DNA of 25,557 bases, taken from an uncultured Neisseriaceae bacterium. GTDB taxonomy: Bacteria > Pseudomonadota > Gammaproteobacteria > Burkholderiales > UBA11063. A program made the translations under genes and the position numbers. The DNA lies in NCBI GenBank assembly GCA_937952895.1, contig CALFYC010000006.1, positions 1 to 25,557 on the forward strand, read 5' to 3'. The notes beneath the pieces are model-generated. The model was not told the DNA's origin, ran no database searches, and saw nothing but the letters and a program-made list of their open reading frames with translations. How positions within the stretch are numbered: the stretch's first letter is position 1; every line of letters starts with the position of its first letter. Below are positions 1 through 7,753 of the stretch, one piece after another.

Positions 1-173
1 CATTTGAAGTTAATCAGTTACTAAATTCGCATACCAATAAAATGAAATTTAAAAATATTGCTAAATTACAATATAATCCGCCTTCAATAAAATTGCTTTA
101 TTCAAATGAAGTAATAAAAGGTGGTCCAACTACAGAAATTCTTGAATCTAATGCGGGGCAATATGGAAGCTAA
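1..173 (+). CDS. C-terminal end of an unknown protein (5' end outside window)
   Basis: An open frame enters from the left edge (codons start at base 3) and ends at TAA 171-173, giving about 56 residues that finish in GQYGS. I do not recognise the family. Its last 11 bases overlap the start of the RCC1-repeat lipoprotein gene that follows in the same direction, and there is no room for a promoter or terminator between them, so the two are probably co-transcribed. That overlap and the normal codon use are the only support for it being a real gene. Confidence 0.55.
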   Translation, partial: FEVNQLLNSHTNKMKFKNIAKLQYNPPSIKLLYSNEVIKGGPTTEILESNAGQYGS

Positions 174-1800
174 ATTTAACTTTATATTCAAACTAATTCT
201 TGTATCTTTAATTTTAATTTGTATAAGTTCTTGTGATAGTGGCTCTAAGACTACAAAAGATTCAACTACTAACAGTAGCAGTTTAAGTTTAGATAAATAC
301 GTTAATTCTTTAGAGTATAAAAGTAGTGTAAACAATTATCTACATAATGATCTTACTTTTTATGGTAATGCAAATTCTTTTACTGTTATTGCTCCAGTTT
401 TATTAGAATCAATTCACGTTATTTATTATACTGACTCAATATGTAATACAAGTTACAAAACAACTGTAATTGGCAGCGGAACTCCAGCTCAACTTCAAGC
501 AGGAACTTATACTCGTTCTGATCAAGCAAATTATTATTTGTGCGATATCTTTGATAGCGGTGGTTGTAGTGATGAACTTTCATCAGCACAAGCTGGAACT
601 TATAAGTCAATTCAATTTAAATATAATTTTACTAATGGGGCATATACCTTGGGCGAATGTTTATACAACAACTCTTTAGGTTATGAGGTTCTAGCTAATT
701 TTACGGATCCACAAAATCCAACAGCATGTACTAATGTGGGAAGTGGCTCTACATTATCTTGTGGCTATTCTGAATCACATTTTACAACTTTAAGTATCCC
801 ATTTATTTCAACTAATGGCAATTCTAGTTGCAGCTTAAACGAAAACTCTACCAATAATATGTCGTGTTGGGGGGGCGGTACTAATGGGCAAATTGGAAAT
901 GGAGCTAATAGCAATGTTAATGTGCCAACTGCAGTTACTATGCCAAGTGGCGTAAATAGTTTTACTAGTGTTTCAACTAATGCAGTTTTTACCTGCGCTT
1001 TAGCGGGCACTGGTATTAATGCCGGAAAAATTTATTGTTGGGGTCTGGGTAATAGTGGTCAAATTGGTAATGGAGCTAATCTCAGTGTTAATGTGCCAAC
1101 CTTAGTTACAATGCCAAGTGGTGTAGACAATTTTACTAGTGTTTCAACGAACATACTTTTTAGTTGTGCTATAGCTGGTGCTGGTGTTAATGTTGGGAAA
1201 GTTTACTGTTGGGGGGTAGGCACTAATGGTCAAATTGGTAATGGGGCTAACAGTAATGTTAATGTTCCAACTTTAGTTACTATGCCAAGTGGTGTAAACA
1301 ATTTTGCTAGTCTTTCAAGCAGTTTTAACTTTAGTTGTGCTATAGCTGGTTCAGGAGTTAATTCTGGAAAAATTTATTGCTGGGGAAGAGGAACTAGTGG
1401 TCAAATTGGTAACGGATCTGATAGCAACGTTAATGTGCCGACTTCTGTTATTATGCCAAGTGGCGTAAATAGTTTTAATAGCGTTTCAAATAATTCTGCT
1501 TCTAGTTGTGCTATAGCTGAGTCAGGGGTTAATGCTGGAAAAGTTTATTGTTGGGGTTATGGACCTGAAGGTCAAATTGGTAATGGGGCTAACAGTAATG
1601 TTAATGTTCCAACCTCTGTTATTATGCCAAGTGGTGTAAATAGTTTTGGTAGTGTTGTTTCAACCAATCCTTATTTTAGCTGTGCCATAGCAAGTAATGG
1701 TTCTAATGCTGGAAAAGTTTATTGTTGGGGATCAGGTACTGAAGGTCAAATTGGTAATGGGGCTAACAGTAATGTTAATGTTCCAACATTGACTCAATAA
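163..1800 (+). CDS. RCC1-repeat surface lipoprotein
   Basis: Predicted 545-residue lipoprotein. Start chosen at ATG 163, after a GGGG at 155-158, because it places a short basic N-terminus before the hydrophobic segment and lipobox ISSC (Cys24); upstream in-frame GTG 121 and ATG 151 would only lengthen the leader. Residues about 25-235 form an unassigned region with several cysteines. From about residue 235 there are six RCC1-type blades of 57 residues, each with a core like YCWG..T.GQIGNG and one cysteine near the front of the blade plus one in YCWG, a pairing usual in extracellular bacterial RCC1 proteins and probably a disulfide. Canonical RCC1 propellers have seven blades; here six copies of the GQIGNG core are visible and the last blade stops right after the NVPT motif. 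The residue after the lipid cysteine is Asp. Ligand unknown. It contains a seven-G tract at 869-875. Confidence 0.85.
   Translation: MEAKFNFIFKLILVSLILICISSCDSGSKTTKDSTTNSSSLSLDKYVNSLEYKSSVNNYLHNDLTFYGNANSFTVIAPVLLESIHVIYYTDSICNTSYKTTVIGSGTPAQLQAGTYTRSDQANYYLCDIFDSGGCSDELSSAQAGTYKSIQFKYNFTNGAYTLGECLYNNSLGYEVLANFTDPQNPTACTNVGSGSTLSCGYSESHFTTLSIPFISTNGNSSCSLNENSTNNMSCWGGGTNGQIGNGANSNVNVPTAVTMPSGVNSFTSVSTNAVFTCALAGTGINAGKIYCWGLGNSGQIGNGANLSVNVPTLVTMPSGVDNFTSVSTNILFSCAIAGAGVNVGKVYCWGVGTNGQIGNGANSNVNVPTLVTMPSGVNNFASLSSSFNFSCAIAGSGVNSGKIYCWGRGTSGQIGNGSDSNVNVPTSVIMPSGVNSFNSVSNNSASSCAIAESGVNAGKVYCWGYGPEGQIGNGANSNVNVPTSVIMPSGVNSFGSVVSTNPYFSCAIASNGSNAGKVYCWGSGTEGQIGNGANSNVNVPTLTQ
869..875 (+). repeat. 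Poly-G tract (G7) inside the RCC1 lipoprotein gene
   Basis: Seven consecutive G lie in codons 236-238 (TGG GGG GGC). Adding one G gives TGG GGG GGG CGG TAC TAA, an immediate stop. Losing one G gives a stop some 35 codons later. It is a candidate phase-variation tract at the start of the propeller. Confidence 0.6.
889..1797 (+). repeat. Tandem 171-bp coding repeats (RCC1 blades)
   Basis: The core beginning CAAATTGG recurs at 889, 1060, 1231, 1402, 1573 and 1747, with spacings of 171, 171, 171, 171 and 174 bases. Long parts of the units are nearly identical at DNA level, for example the stretch encoding GQIGNGANSNVNVP, so copy number could change by recombination without breaking the frame. 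The last copy is cut short at about 51 bases by the stop codon. Confidence 0.9.
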
Positions 1801-1831
1801 ATTATAGTAAAAAGTTACTATTTAGAAACAA

Positions 1832-1858
1832 AAAATTATCCTAAAGATGGATAATTTT
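1832..1858 (+). terminator. Hairpin terminator after RCC1 lipoprotein gene
   Basis: Perfect 10-bp stem AAAATTATCC / GGATAATTTT with a 7-base loop, 31 bases after the stop codon. The stem ends in four T with little further T-tract, so strength is uncertain. Confidence 0.6.
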
Positions 1859-1964
1859 ATTACCTTGTATGTTTATTACTTTTACAAGTTTCATTCTGTA
1901 GTTGTATGAATACATTTGCTGCGTGTGGTCTAAATATTATTATTAAGTTCGGAGTATATTAGCT

Positions 1965-1974
1965 ATGATATAAT
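1965..1974 (+). promoter_or_regulatory. Extended -10 promoter ATGATATAAT
   Basis: TG-A-TATAAT is a full extended -10 with no good -35 at 17 bases. It lies 98 bases before the ATG of the small secreted protein, leaving a 5' leader of about 90 bases. The same nine-base core occurs at the other exported genes of the window. Confidence 0.6.
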
Positions 1975-2071
1975 CTCGATTAATATAACAGTGCTTTATA
2001 GAATTAGTTGTTACTGAATTTATGTTATATAGTTGTAATTTTATTTAATGATTAATTTTTAGGAGTGATTT

Positions 2072-2398
2072 ATGAGTAAGTTAACTTATAAAATTTTAAT
2101 TTCTTGTGCTTTTTTTAGTGCTTCAATTAGTTCATTTGCGTGTGATTGGAATGATTTGCCTCCTGGATTGCGTGGAGTGGTAGAGCATAATAAACAAGCA
2201 TTTGAAAAACGTGAGGATCCAAAGAAAGCATGTGTTTTACAAACAAAAGGTAAAAATTCATTCTTTAGATTTTTTTCAAAAGAAGTAGATCCATTATCTA
2301 CTAAAGAACCACACTTATTCCAATATCAAAAGTGTGGCGATGGAGAATGGCAACATGTTGCAACATATGATTGTCGTGATAAGTATCATAAAAAATAA
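2072..2398 (+). CDS. Small secreted cysteine-containing protein
   Basis: 108 residues, ATG 2072 with a strong AGGAG 6 bases upstream. Residues 1-23 are a Sec signal peptide with a likely cleavage after SSFA, leaving a mature protein of about 85 residues that begins with Cys24. The -3 residue is Ser rather than Leu/Val/Ile, so this is not a good lipobox and signal peptidase I is more likely. The mature part has four cysteines (in ACDW, KACV, KCGDG and YDCRD), probably two disulfides, and is rich in Lys and aromatic residues. It is monocistronic, with its own extended -10 promoter and a strong terminator. I recognise no family; a periplasmic or secreted small protein is all the sequence supports. 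Confidence 0.75.
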   Translation: MSKLTYKILISCAFFSASISSFACDWNDLPPGLRGVVEHNKQAFEKREDPKKACVLQTKGKNSFFRFFSKEVDPLSTKEPHLFQYQKCGDGEWQHVATYDCRDKYHKK

Positions 2399-2420
2399 CT
2401 AAGATTTATATCTTTTTAAT

Positions 2421-2451
2421 AAAAAAGCTTTCAATATATGAAAGCTTTTTT
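2421..2451 (+). terminator. Strong rho-independent terminator
   Basis: Perfect 12-bp stem AAAAAAGCTTTC / GAAAGCTTTTTT with a 7-base loop, starting 22 bases after the stop of the small secreted protein. The A-rich left arm and T-rich right arm make it potentially active in both directions. Confidence 0.85.
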
Positions 2452-2538
2452 ATCAACTTTTTTAAAAACTGTTCTAATTCTTTCAATTCAAATCTTTTAA
2501 AAAATACCATCAAAAATTCCCCCAAACTCTTACAAAAT

Positions 2539-2548
2539 ATGATATAAT
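2539..2548 (+). promoter_or_regulatory. Extended -10 promoter ATGATATAAT
   Basis: TG-A-TATAAT with no recognisable -35, 79 bases before the TTG start (100 before the alternative GTG) of the large propeller lipoprotein. Confidence 0.6.
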
Positions 2549-2626
2549 GGTAATACTATAAGCAAATAAGTATAAATTTTTAATATACCTAAACCCATAA
2601 ATGTTAATTTAAGGTAAGGCGATAAA

Positions 2627-5602
2627 TTGAAGTGGGAAAGGTATAGTGTGAACTTACACAAAACTAATTTATTTATAATTTTTATATTCATAATTACATT
2701 GAATAGCATTATCTCTTGTAGTAACATAAGTAATAATAGCTCAACATCATCTACAACAAATTTAGGTAATTTACCTAACGGTTCCACGATTTATGTTTCA
2801 TCGGCAAATTTTAATATATCAACTATCAGTAGCTATGCTACTGGAATAATTGGTATTAGTAATGGACTTCCTAATTACACAGGAATTCTAACCATAGCAA
2901 TTGAAGATTTGAGTCACCAGACCTTAAAAGATGTGATACTACCTAATGTTTCTTTATCTCCCAAAACATGTAAGCTAGTTGCAGGTAATTTACTTTTTGC
3001 TAATTGCCAAATAAAAATAACCATTGAATCAGAAGTTATGGATGGTGTATATAGTGTTATTCCCACATTTACACCAACGAATGGAGGTCCAATTGTTTTA
3101 AATTCATTCACTGTAACAGTAAGCGGAAACCCTCAATCAGAAGCGGGAAATTTAGCAATAATACTTGAGAGTGCAAATCTAAGAAGTGGTGAGTCAACTA
3201 TTGCAGATGTTTTACTCACTAATTCAAATCAAGTTAATAATGTAATTGTTAATTTAGTTAGTACTGCTGAAAGTGTAGTTGCTTTTAATAAAAATGTTTG
3301 CGTTTTATCTTCAGAGAGCAACTTGTGTAGAGTAATAGTTACTGGACTTCAAAGTGGAACCTCTAAAATTAGTTTATCATCTCCAGGTTATCAAGGTATT
3401 CTTTCAAATCCAATCGTGGTTAATTCATCTACTATTCCAGGTGATTTATCTATTCACTTAGATCATCAATATTTGCAATATGCTGAATCAATGGAGGCTA
3501 CTATTAGCCTAATTGGATCAGCAAATGTTGAGGGTTTAACAGTAAATGTTGCTTCATCAAATGAGAGTATTGCAACAGTTAGTACTAATTCATGTGTGTT
3601 ATCTTCATTAAAGAGTGTTTGTAAACTAATCATATCGGCACTTAATGAATCCGGTATTGTGAGTATTACTGAATCAGCAAGTGGCTACACTTCTTCAAGT
3701 GATCTATTATCAGTTATACCGCCCACAAATTTATATTTTGGAACGAGTAATGGTTTAATTTATAGTAATAATGAGATATTGAAAGGTAATGCAGAGCTTT
3801 TGCCAGATGGTGGTTCAATTGATGTAATTACCTCTGAAAATGGAGTATTTTATATTGGTACAGCAAATGGTAATGTATTTACTGCATCTAATGGAATATG
3901 GTATCAAATAGGGAATTCACCAGCAATTCCTGGAGGTCGAGTTGTATCCCTTATTATTAATGGCAAGAATATTTATGCTGGAGGTTATAGTAAGAATTTA
4001 AATTCTGGTGTTGTTTATGTTGAATCGGGTTTAGGTTGGCATTTGGTTGGCGAATCTGTCGCTATTCCGAATGGTGCGGTTAGTTCAATTGCAATTAAAG
4101 ACAATATTATATATGCAGCGGGAGCTACAATTTTACCTAATTCTGGAGTTGTATATATGGAATCAGGTAATGGATGGAAATTGGTTAATAATTATCCGCC
4201 ACTATTTCATGGTTATATACTTAGTTTGGCAACTAGTGGTAACAATCTTTATGCTGGCGGTCGAAATTTAGATTCCGGTTCTGGGGTGGTCTTTGTTACT
4301 TCAGGGAATGGAGTTTGGGAGCGAGTAGGCAGAAGTGCTGTATTATCTCAAGGTGAAATTTATTCTATTGCTGTTGATGGAAATACAATTTATTCAGGGG
4401 GGGAGGATTTTAATTCAAATGAAGGGGTGGTTTATATTGAATCTGGTAATGGTTGGGAACTTCTTAATAATAAAGCGCCGATAGCCAATGGGGAAATTTA
4501 TACAATTAAGATAAATAATAATAATCTTTATGCAGCTGGAGTTGATAGAAATAGTAGAGTTGGTGTTGCTTATCAATCATTAGCTAATGATTGGCATTTA
4601 CTCGGTGAGTCTGCAGTAATATCACATGGACAAGCTTTTTCTATAGCTATTGATGAAAATCAAATTTACGTTGGGGGAGACAATGGCTCAGTTCAGTCAT
4701 TATCTGATTTTAGATGGAATCCAAAGATTATTAATACATTAAATACTAGATCAATAAATGCGTTATCTAAAGATCAGTACGGCAAACTATATGCAGGAAC
4801 TATAGATGGCTTTATATATACTAATTTAGGTAATAATTGGCAAATGCTTGGAAATTCTGCTGCAATACCTAATGGGCAAATAAATTCTATTATTGTAGAC
4901 CATGGTAAAGTTTATGTTGGTGGATTTGTTCGTGCAACTAATTCTGGGGTTGTTTATGTCGAATCTGGAGGATATTGGTCACTAGTTGGAGATTCTAATC
5001 CTATCATACGAGGAGAGGTTACTTCTCTTGCTATGGATGATGGACATATATATGCTGGTGGATATGATGAAAATAGTGATTCTGGGGTCGTTTATGTTGA
5101 ATCAGATCGTGGATGGCATTTGGTTAATGAATCTGCTGTTATATTAAATGGCGAAGTTTATTCCATATTAATTCATAATCATTTACTTTATGCCGGTGGT
5201 TTTGATGAAAATCAAGAAGCTGGTGTTGTTTATATCGATTCAGGAAATAAATGGAAATTACTTGGTGGGAAAAATCCGATATCTATTGGTTATGTGAAAT
5301 CCCTAGCAATTAATGGCAATAATGTTTATGCTGGGGGAATAGAATACGATTCAAGCATGAAGCTAGAATCAAGTGTTGTATATATGGAATCGGGAAATAG
5401 ATGGAAATTACTTGGTGGGAAAGGAGTTGAAGGTAGAATAAATGCTATGCAGCTTGATGCAAATCAGGATGTTTATGTGGCAACAAATTTAAATAGTATT
5501 TATATGTTTAAGTCAAAAAAATCTAGTTGGGAAAAGCTGCCGTATTTTTCTTATTATTCAGGGGCTTCAATACAAACATTAGTTCTTGATCATAGATTTT
5601 AA
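2627..5602 (+). CDS. Large lipoprotein with Ig-like domains and two seven-bladed propellers
   Basis: Up to 991 residues. There is no in-frame ATG. TTG 2627 has AAGG 7 bases upstream; GTG 2648 has GGGAAAGG ending 6 bases upstream and is equally plausible (7 residues shorter). The leader ends in IISC (Cys31), a lipobox. Residues about 45-366 form three beta-rich domains of about 100 residues, each with a cysteine pair late in the domain; domains two and three resemble bacterial Ig-like (BIG) repeats. Residues 369-991 hold 14 repeats of about 45 residues with the pattern IYAGG, SGVVYVESG, GW.L, then G.V.SIAI. The first two repeats of each half (369 on and 680 on) lack the SGVVYVESG insertion, which splits the array into two sets of seven, 311 and 312 residues long. 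No enzyme motif is visible; adhesion or ligand binding at the cell surface is an inference. A G7 tract lies at 4397. Confidence 0.85.
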   Translation: MKWERYSVNLHKTNLFIIFIFIITLNSIISCSNISNNSSTSSTTNLGNLPNGSTIYVSSANFNISTISSYATGIIGISNGLPNYTGILTIAIEDLSHQTLKDVILPNVSLSPKTCKLVAGNLLFANCQIKITIESEVMDGVYSVIPTFTPTNGGPIVLNSFTVTVSGNPQSEAGNLAIILESANLRSGESTIADVLLTNSNQVNNVIVNLVSTAESVVAFNKNVCVLSSESNLCRVIVTGLQSGTSKISLSSPGYQGILSNPIVVNSSTIPGDLSIHLDHQYLQYAESMEATISLIGSANVEGLTVNVASSNESIATVSTNSCVLSSLKSVCKLIISALNESGIVSITESASGYTSSSDLLSVIPPTNLYFGTSNGLIYSNNEILKGNAELLPDGGSIDVITSENGVFYIGTANGNVFTASNGIWYQIGNSPAIPGGRVVSLIINGKNIYAGGYSKNLNSGVVYVESGLGWHLVGESVAIPNGAVSSIAIKDNIIYAAGATILPNSGVVYMESGNGWKLVNNYPPLFHGYILSLATSGNNLYAGGRNLDSGSGVVFVTSGNGVWERVGRSAVLSQGEIYSIAVDGNTIYSGGEDFNSNEGVVYIESGNGWELLNNKAPIANGEIYTIKINNNNLYAAGVDRNSRVGVAYQSLANDWHLLGESAVISHGQAFSIAIDENQIYVGGDNGSVQSLSDFRWNPKIINTLNTRSINALSKDQYGKLYAGTIDGFIYTNLGNNWQMLGNSAAIPNGQINSIIVDHGKVYVGGFVRATNSGVVYVESGGYWSLVGDSNPIIRGEVTSLAMDDGHIYAGGYDENSDSGVVYVESDRGWHLVNESAVILNGEVYSILIHNHLLYAGGFDENQEAGVVYIDSGNKWKLLGGKNPISIGYVKSLAINGNNVYAGGIEYDSSMKLESSVVYMESGNRWKLLGGKGVEGRINAMQLDANQDVYVATNLNSIYMFKSKKSSWEKLPYFSYYSGASIQTLVLDHRF
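3731..4663 (+). repeat. First set of seven propeller repeats
   Basis: It encodes residues 369-679. Blades begin LYFG, FYIG, IYAG, IYAA, LYAG, IYSG and LYAA. The first two are of the short NG type, the other five carry the SGVVY-type strand. The repeats have diverged at DNA level more than those of the RCC1 gene, so this is an older duplication. Confidence 0.7.
4397..4403 (+). repeat. Poly-G tract (G7) inside the propeller lipoprotein gene
   Basis: Seven G span codons 591-593 (TCA GGG GGG GAG). One extra G gives GGG GGG GGA GGA TTT TAA, a stop within five codons. One fewer gives a stop about 30 codons on. Either slip would remove the last blades of the first propeller and all of the second. 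Confidence 0.6.
4664..5599 (+). repeat. Second set of seven propeller repeats
   Basis: It encodes residues 680-991. Blades begin IYVG, LYAG, VYVG, IYAG, LYAG, VYAG and VYVA. As in the first set, two short NG-type repeats come first, followed by SGVVYVESG-type repeats. This suggests that a whole seven-bladed unit was duplicated. Confidence 0.7.
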
Positions 5603-5662
5603 AATAAGTGTTTAAATGGAAATCATATTTCAGTTAAATAACTAGATTAAGATATGTAATAT

Positions 5663-5672
5663 GTGATATAAT
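5663..5672 (+). promoter_or_regulatory. Extended -10 promoter GTGATATAAT
   Basis: TG-A-TATAAT, 54 bases before the ATG at 5726. It lies in the gap after the propeller lipoprotein gene, where I see no terminator hairpin, so some read-through from upstream is possible. Confidence 0.6.
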
Positions 5673-5725
5673 TATTAAACTACGGCTCAGAAAAGTACAT
5701 TGTAATATATTAGGGAATTTTATAA

Positions 5726-7219
5726 ATGAAAAAAATGTTATTAATCGGATTAAGTGCGGGATTTCTAGTTGGATGTAATTCAGGAACAAATCAACCATCT
5801 AGTAGCAATTCTTTAGCAAGCGCACAAAAATCATCTGTTTTAAATCACAATAATCCGCCTCTTTGTAGCTCATCATTAATACCTTCAGACTTTAATATAA
5901 ATCAAACACAAGTTGATAAAAATATCGAAGTGCCAAACCTTTCTGAACCAGCCTCAGTATATTTGTATGTATTATCCAATCAACATGGGTCAGGTTATTG
6001 TGATACTGGATATAATATAGCTAAATATTTAGTGAATACCCAAGGACTTTATTCAAACCCATCAAATGATCAATATTTAGGATTGGGGGGGGTCGCTCAG
6101 AGTAGTTTTTTGACACAACCATCAACAAATTCATCATATAAATCATTACATGTACTGGTTCATCAAATGTATAATTATTTTTCTTCTCCTGTAGACTTAT
6201 ATGTTATACACAATTTTAGAATTGAATCAAATATAGTTGAAGATAATTCGAATCCAACAGAAGTTTTATCGGAATTGCCTGGTAAAACTGGTTATACAGC
6301 AGAATATATAACTTATCGTGATGTGGATCAGAATAGATTTGTATATGTTACAGGTTATGCAAATAGTGAACATACTATGGCTTGGGTTGGGGCATATATT
6401 GAAAATACAGTAAATTCAAAAAAAGTCTTAGATGCGATTGTTTTTGAAAGCTACTCTTTAGTGTCAAGAGATCAAGAGACGGGAGACATGGTGGTTGCTA
6501 AACTTCAACCATTAACATTTCCTAAGAATGTAGGGGAAAATGATTATGCATATTTTACTGCAGCTTATAATTGGGGTTCTGAACCGACTATTGGAATTTA
6601 TCAAATCCCATTTTTATCAAAAGGAGTTCCTGATTTTACAAAACGAATTGTAACTATACCAAATTTATATTTGAACTCAGGGGTTTTGTTTTTTTTCCAA
6701 CTGAATAGTGGTGAATCTTTTGTTTATGTAAAAAATGGACAAACCGATATTCAAGTATCACAAAGTTCAACAGAGTTAGATTTTAATGAGGCAGTGCATC
6801 AATGGAGTTTAAATGTCGGAACTATGGCATTAGACCCATTTGTATATTCAAATGAGCAGCATATGTATATTGTTGGAGCTGATTCAAGTGGCAGTCAGGC
6901 TGCAAATGTGACTGTAAGTGAATTTGGTATTAATAAAACCTCAGGAGCTCTTTCTCCGATAATTTCACTTAATCCACAAATGAATAATGTCTCAAATATA
7001 TTATTTGCTCAGCTTCAAAATAGTAAAGGCAAATGTAATACTTATAATATCTTTCTAGGAACTAAATATTTAACAAGTACTCAACAAGATCAAGGTGTTA
7101 TTAAATTATTTGGGTCAAATTCTCCAGGCCCAATTATTTCTATTGCTGAATCTAAGCCAAAGTTACCACAAATTTTAGGTGGGTATATTGATTCAGCTAA
7201 GCCTTGCAATGCTCCATAA
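5726..7219 (+). CDS. Lipoprotein of unknown function with G8 tract
   Basis: 497 residues. ATG 5726 is preceded by AGGGA about 9 bases upstream. The short leader MKKMLLIGLSAGFLVGC is a classic lipoprotein signal (Cys17, lipobox LVGC), followed by a Ser/Asn-rich linker to about residue 50. The rest is a beta-rich mixture of aromatic and small residues without the regular repeats of its neighbours; an irregular propeller is possible but not shown. Few cysteines remain in the mature part. No catalytic motif is visible. It is the third lipoprotein in a row on this strand, has its own extended -10 promoter and a clear terminator, and carries eight consecutive G at codons 120-123. Confidence 0.8.
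   Translation: MKKMLLIGLSAGFLVGCNSGTNQPSSSNSLASAQKSSVLNHNNPPLCSSSLIPSDFNINQTQVDKNIEVPNLSEPASVYLYVLSNQHGSGYCDTGYNIAKYLVNTQGLYSNPSNDQYLGLGGVAQSSFLTQPSTNSSYKSLHVLVHQMYNYFSSPVDLYVIHNFRIESNIVEDNSNPTEVLSELPGKTGYTAEYITYRDVDQNRFVYVTGYANSEHTMAWVGAYIENTVNSKKVLDAIVFESYSLVSRDQETGDMVVAKLQPLTFPKNVGENDYAYFTAAYNWGSEPTIGIYQIPFLSKGVPDFTKRIVTIPNLYLNSGVLFFFQLNSGESFVYVKNGQTDIQVSQSSTELDFNEAVHQWSLNVGTMALDPFVYSNEQHMYIVGADSSGSQAANVTVSEFGINKTSGALSPIISLNPQMNNVSNILFAQLQNSKGKCNTYNIFLGTKYLTSTQQDQGVIKLFGSNSPGPIISIAESKPKLPQILGGYIDSAKPCNAP
6085..6092 (+). repeat. Poly-G tract (G8) inside lipoprotein gene
   Basis: Eight G in TTG GGG GGG GTC (residues 120-123), the longest G run I saw in the window. One extra G gives GGT CGC TCA GAG TAG. 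One fewer gives TCG CTC AGA GTA GTT TTT TGA. Either slip stops translation within about 10 codons, leaving only the first quarter of the protein. This is the pattern expected of an on/off contingency switch. Confidence 0.7.
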
Positions 7220-7238
7220 GTTATAACAACTATGAAAT

Positions 7239-7273
7239 TCTAAAAATGAGGCAAACAGTGTCTCATTTTTAGA
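7239..7273 (+). terminator. Rho-independent terminator after unknown lipoprotein
   Basis: A 12-bp perfect stem (7239-7250 with 7262-7273, core CTAAAAATGAG / CTCATTTTTAG) and an 11-base loop, followed by GTTTT. It begins 19 bases after the stop codon. Confidence 0.8.
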
Positions 7274-7369
7274 GTTTTGCTGAATTTAATAAGATTTATA
7301 ACTAAAGGTGCTAATAAAGTTAAGATTTTTAAAAAATAATTGCCCAAATTTGTAGAAGCTGGGAAATTA

Positions 7370-7669
7370 TTATAATATATCCATTGCATCGATATAGGGA
7401 ATTACTTTTAATGATTCATAAACCCCATTTAGATAATAAGAGTCTTTTTTAAACCAAGTCTCAGCTTCAATTTTACTTGCAAAATCAACAATTAATAGGC
7501 TGCCAGAAGCTGAAGCTTTGTCGCTTTCGGAATTCATTAATGGACCTGCTGCAATTAATTTTCCATCCTTTTTTAACTTAGATAAATGTTCAATATGTAA
7601 AGCACCATATTTTTCTCTTAATTGTGTCGTATCTTTATCGTTAAAGCCAATAATACAAAATAAACTCAC
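7370..7669 (-). CDS. YciI family protein
   Basis: 99 residues when started at the GTG at 7669-7667, which has GGGAG 8 bases upstream and gives the usual family length (E. coli YciI is 98 residues). An upstream in-frame ATG at 7726 would add 19 residues with no family counterpart and is rejected. The order of features fits YciI-like proteins of the ferredoxin-like alpha/beta fold: an N-terminal beta strand, R..Y...H..HL, an AAGPL strand and a C-terminal IPY segment. YciI proteins are small dimers with a conserved His near the strand-helix junction; here H in the LHIEHL segment is the candidate. Biochemical function is poorly defined across the family. It stands alone on the minus strand, facing the lipoprotein terminator. 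Confidence 0.8.
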   Translation of the reverse strand: MSLFCIIGFNDKDTTQLREKYGALHIEHLSKLKKDGKLIAAGPLMNSESDKASASGSLLIVDFASKIEAETWFKKDSYYLNGVYESLKVIPYIDAMDIL

Positions 7670-7753
7670 AATGATATCTCCCAAATAAGTTATTGTTTTG
7701 AACTGTAAAGTAGGATTATATCGCAATTTAAAAAGGAAAATGTGACAAAATAG

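Noticed and set aside
889..1797. Regular direct repeats that might suggest a CRISPR-like array
   Set aside because: The units are 171 bases with no unique spacers, stay in one reading frame and encode RCC1 blades.
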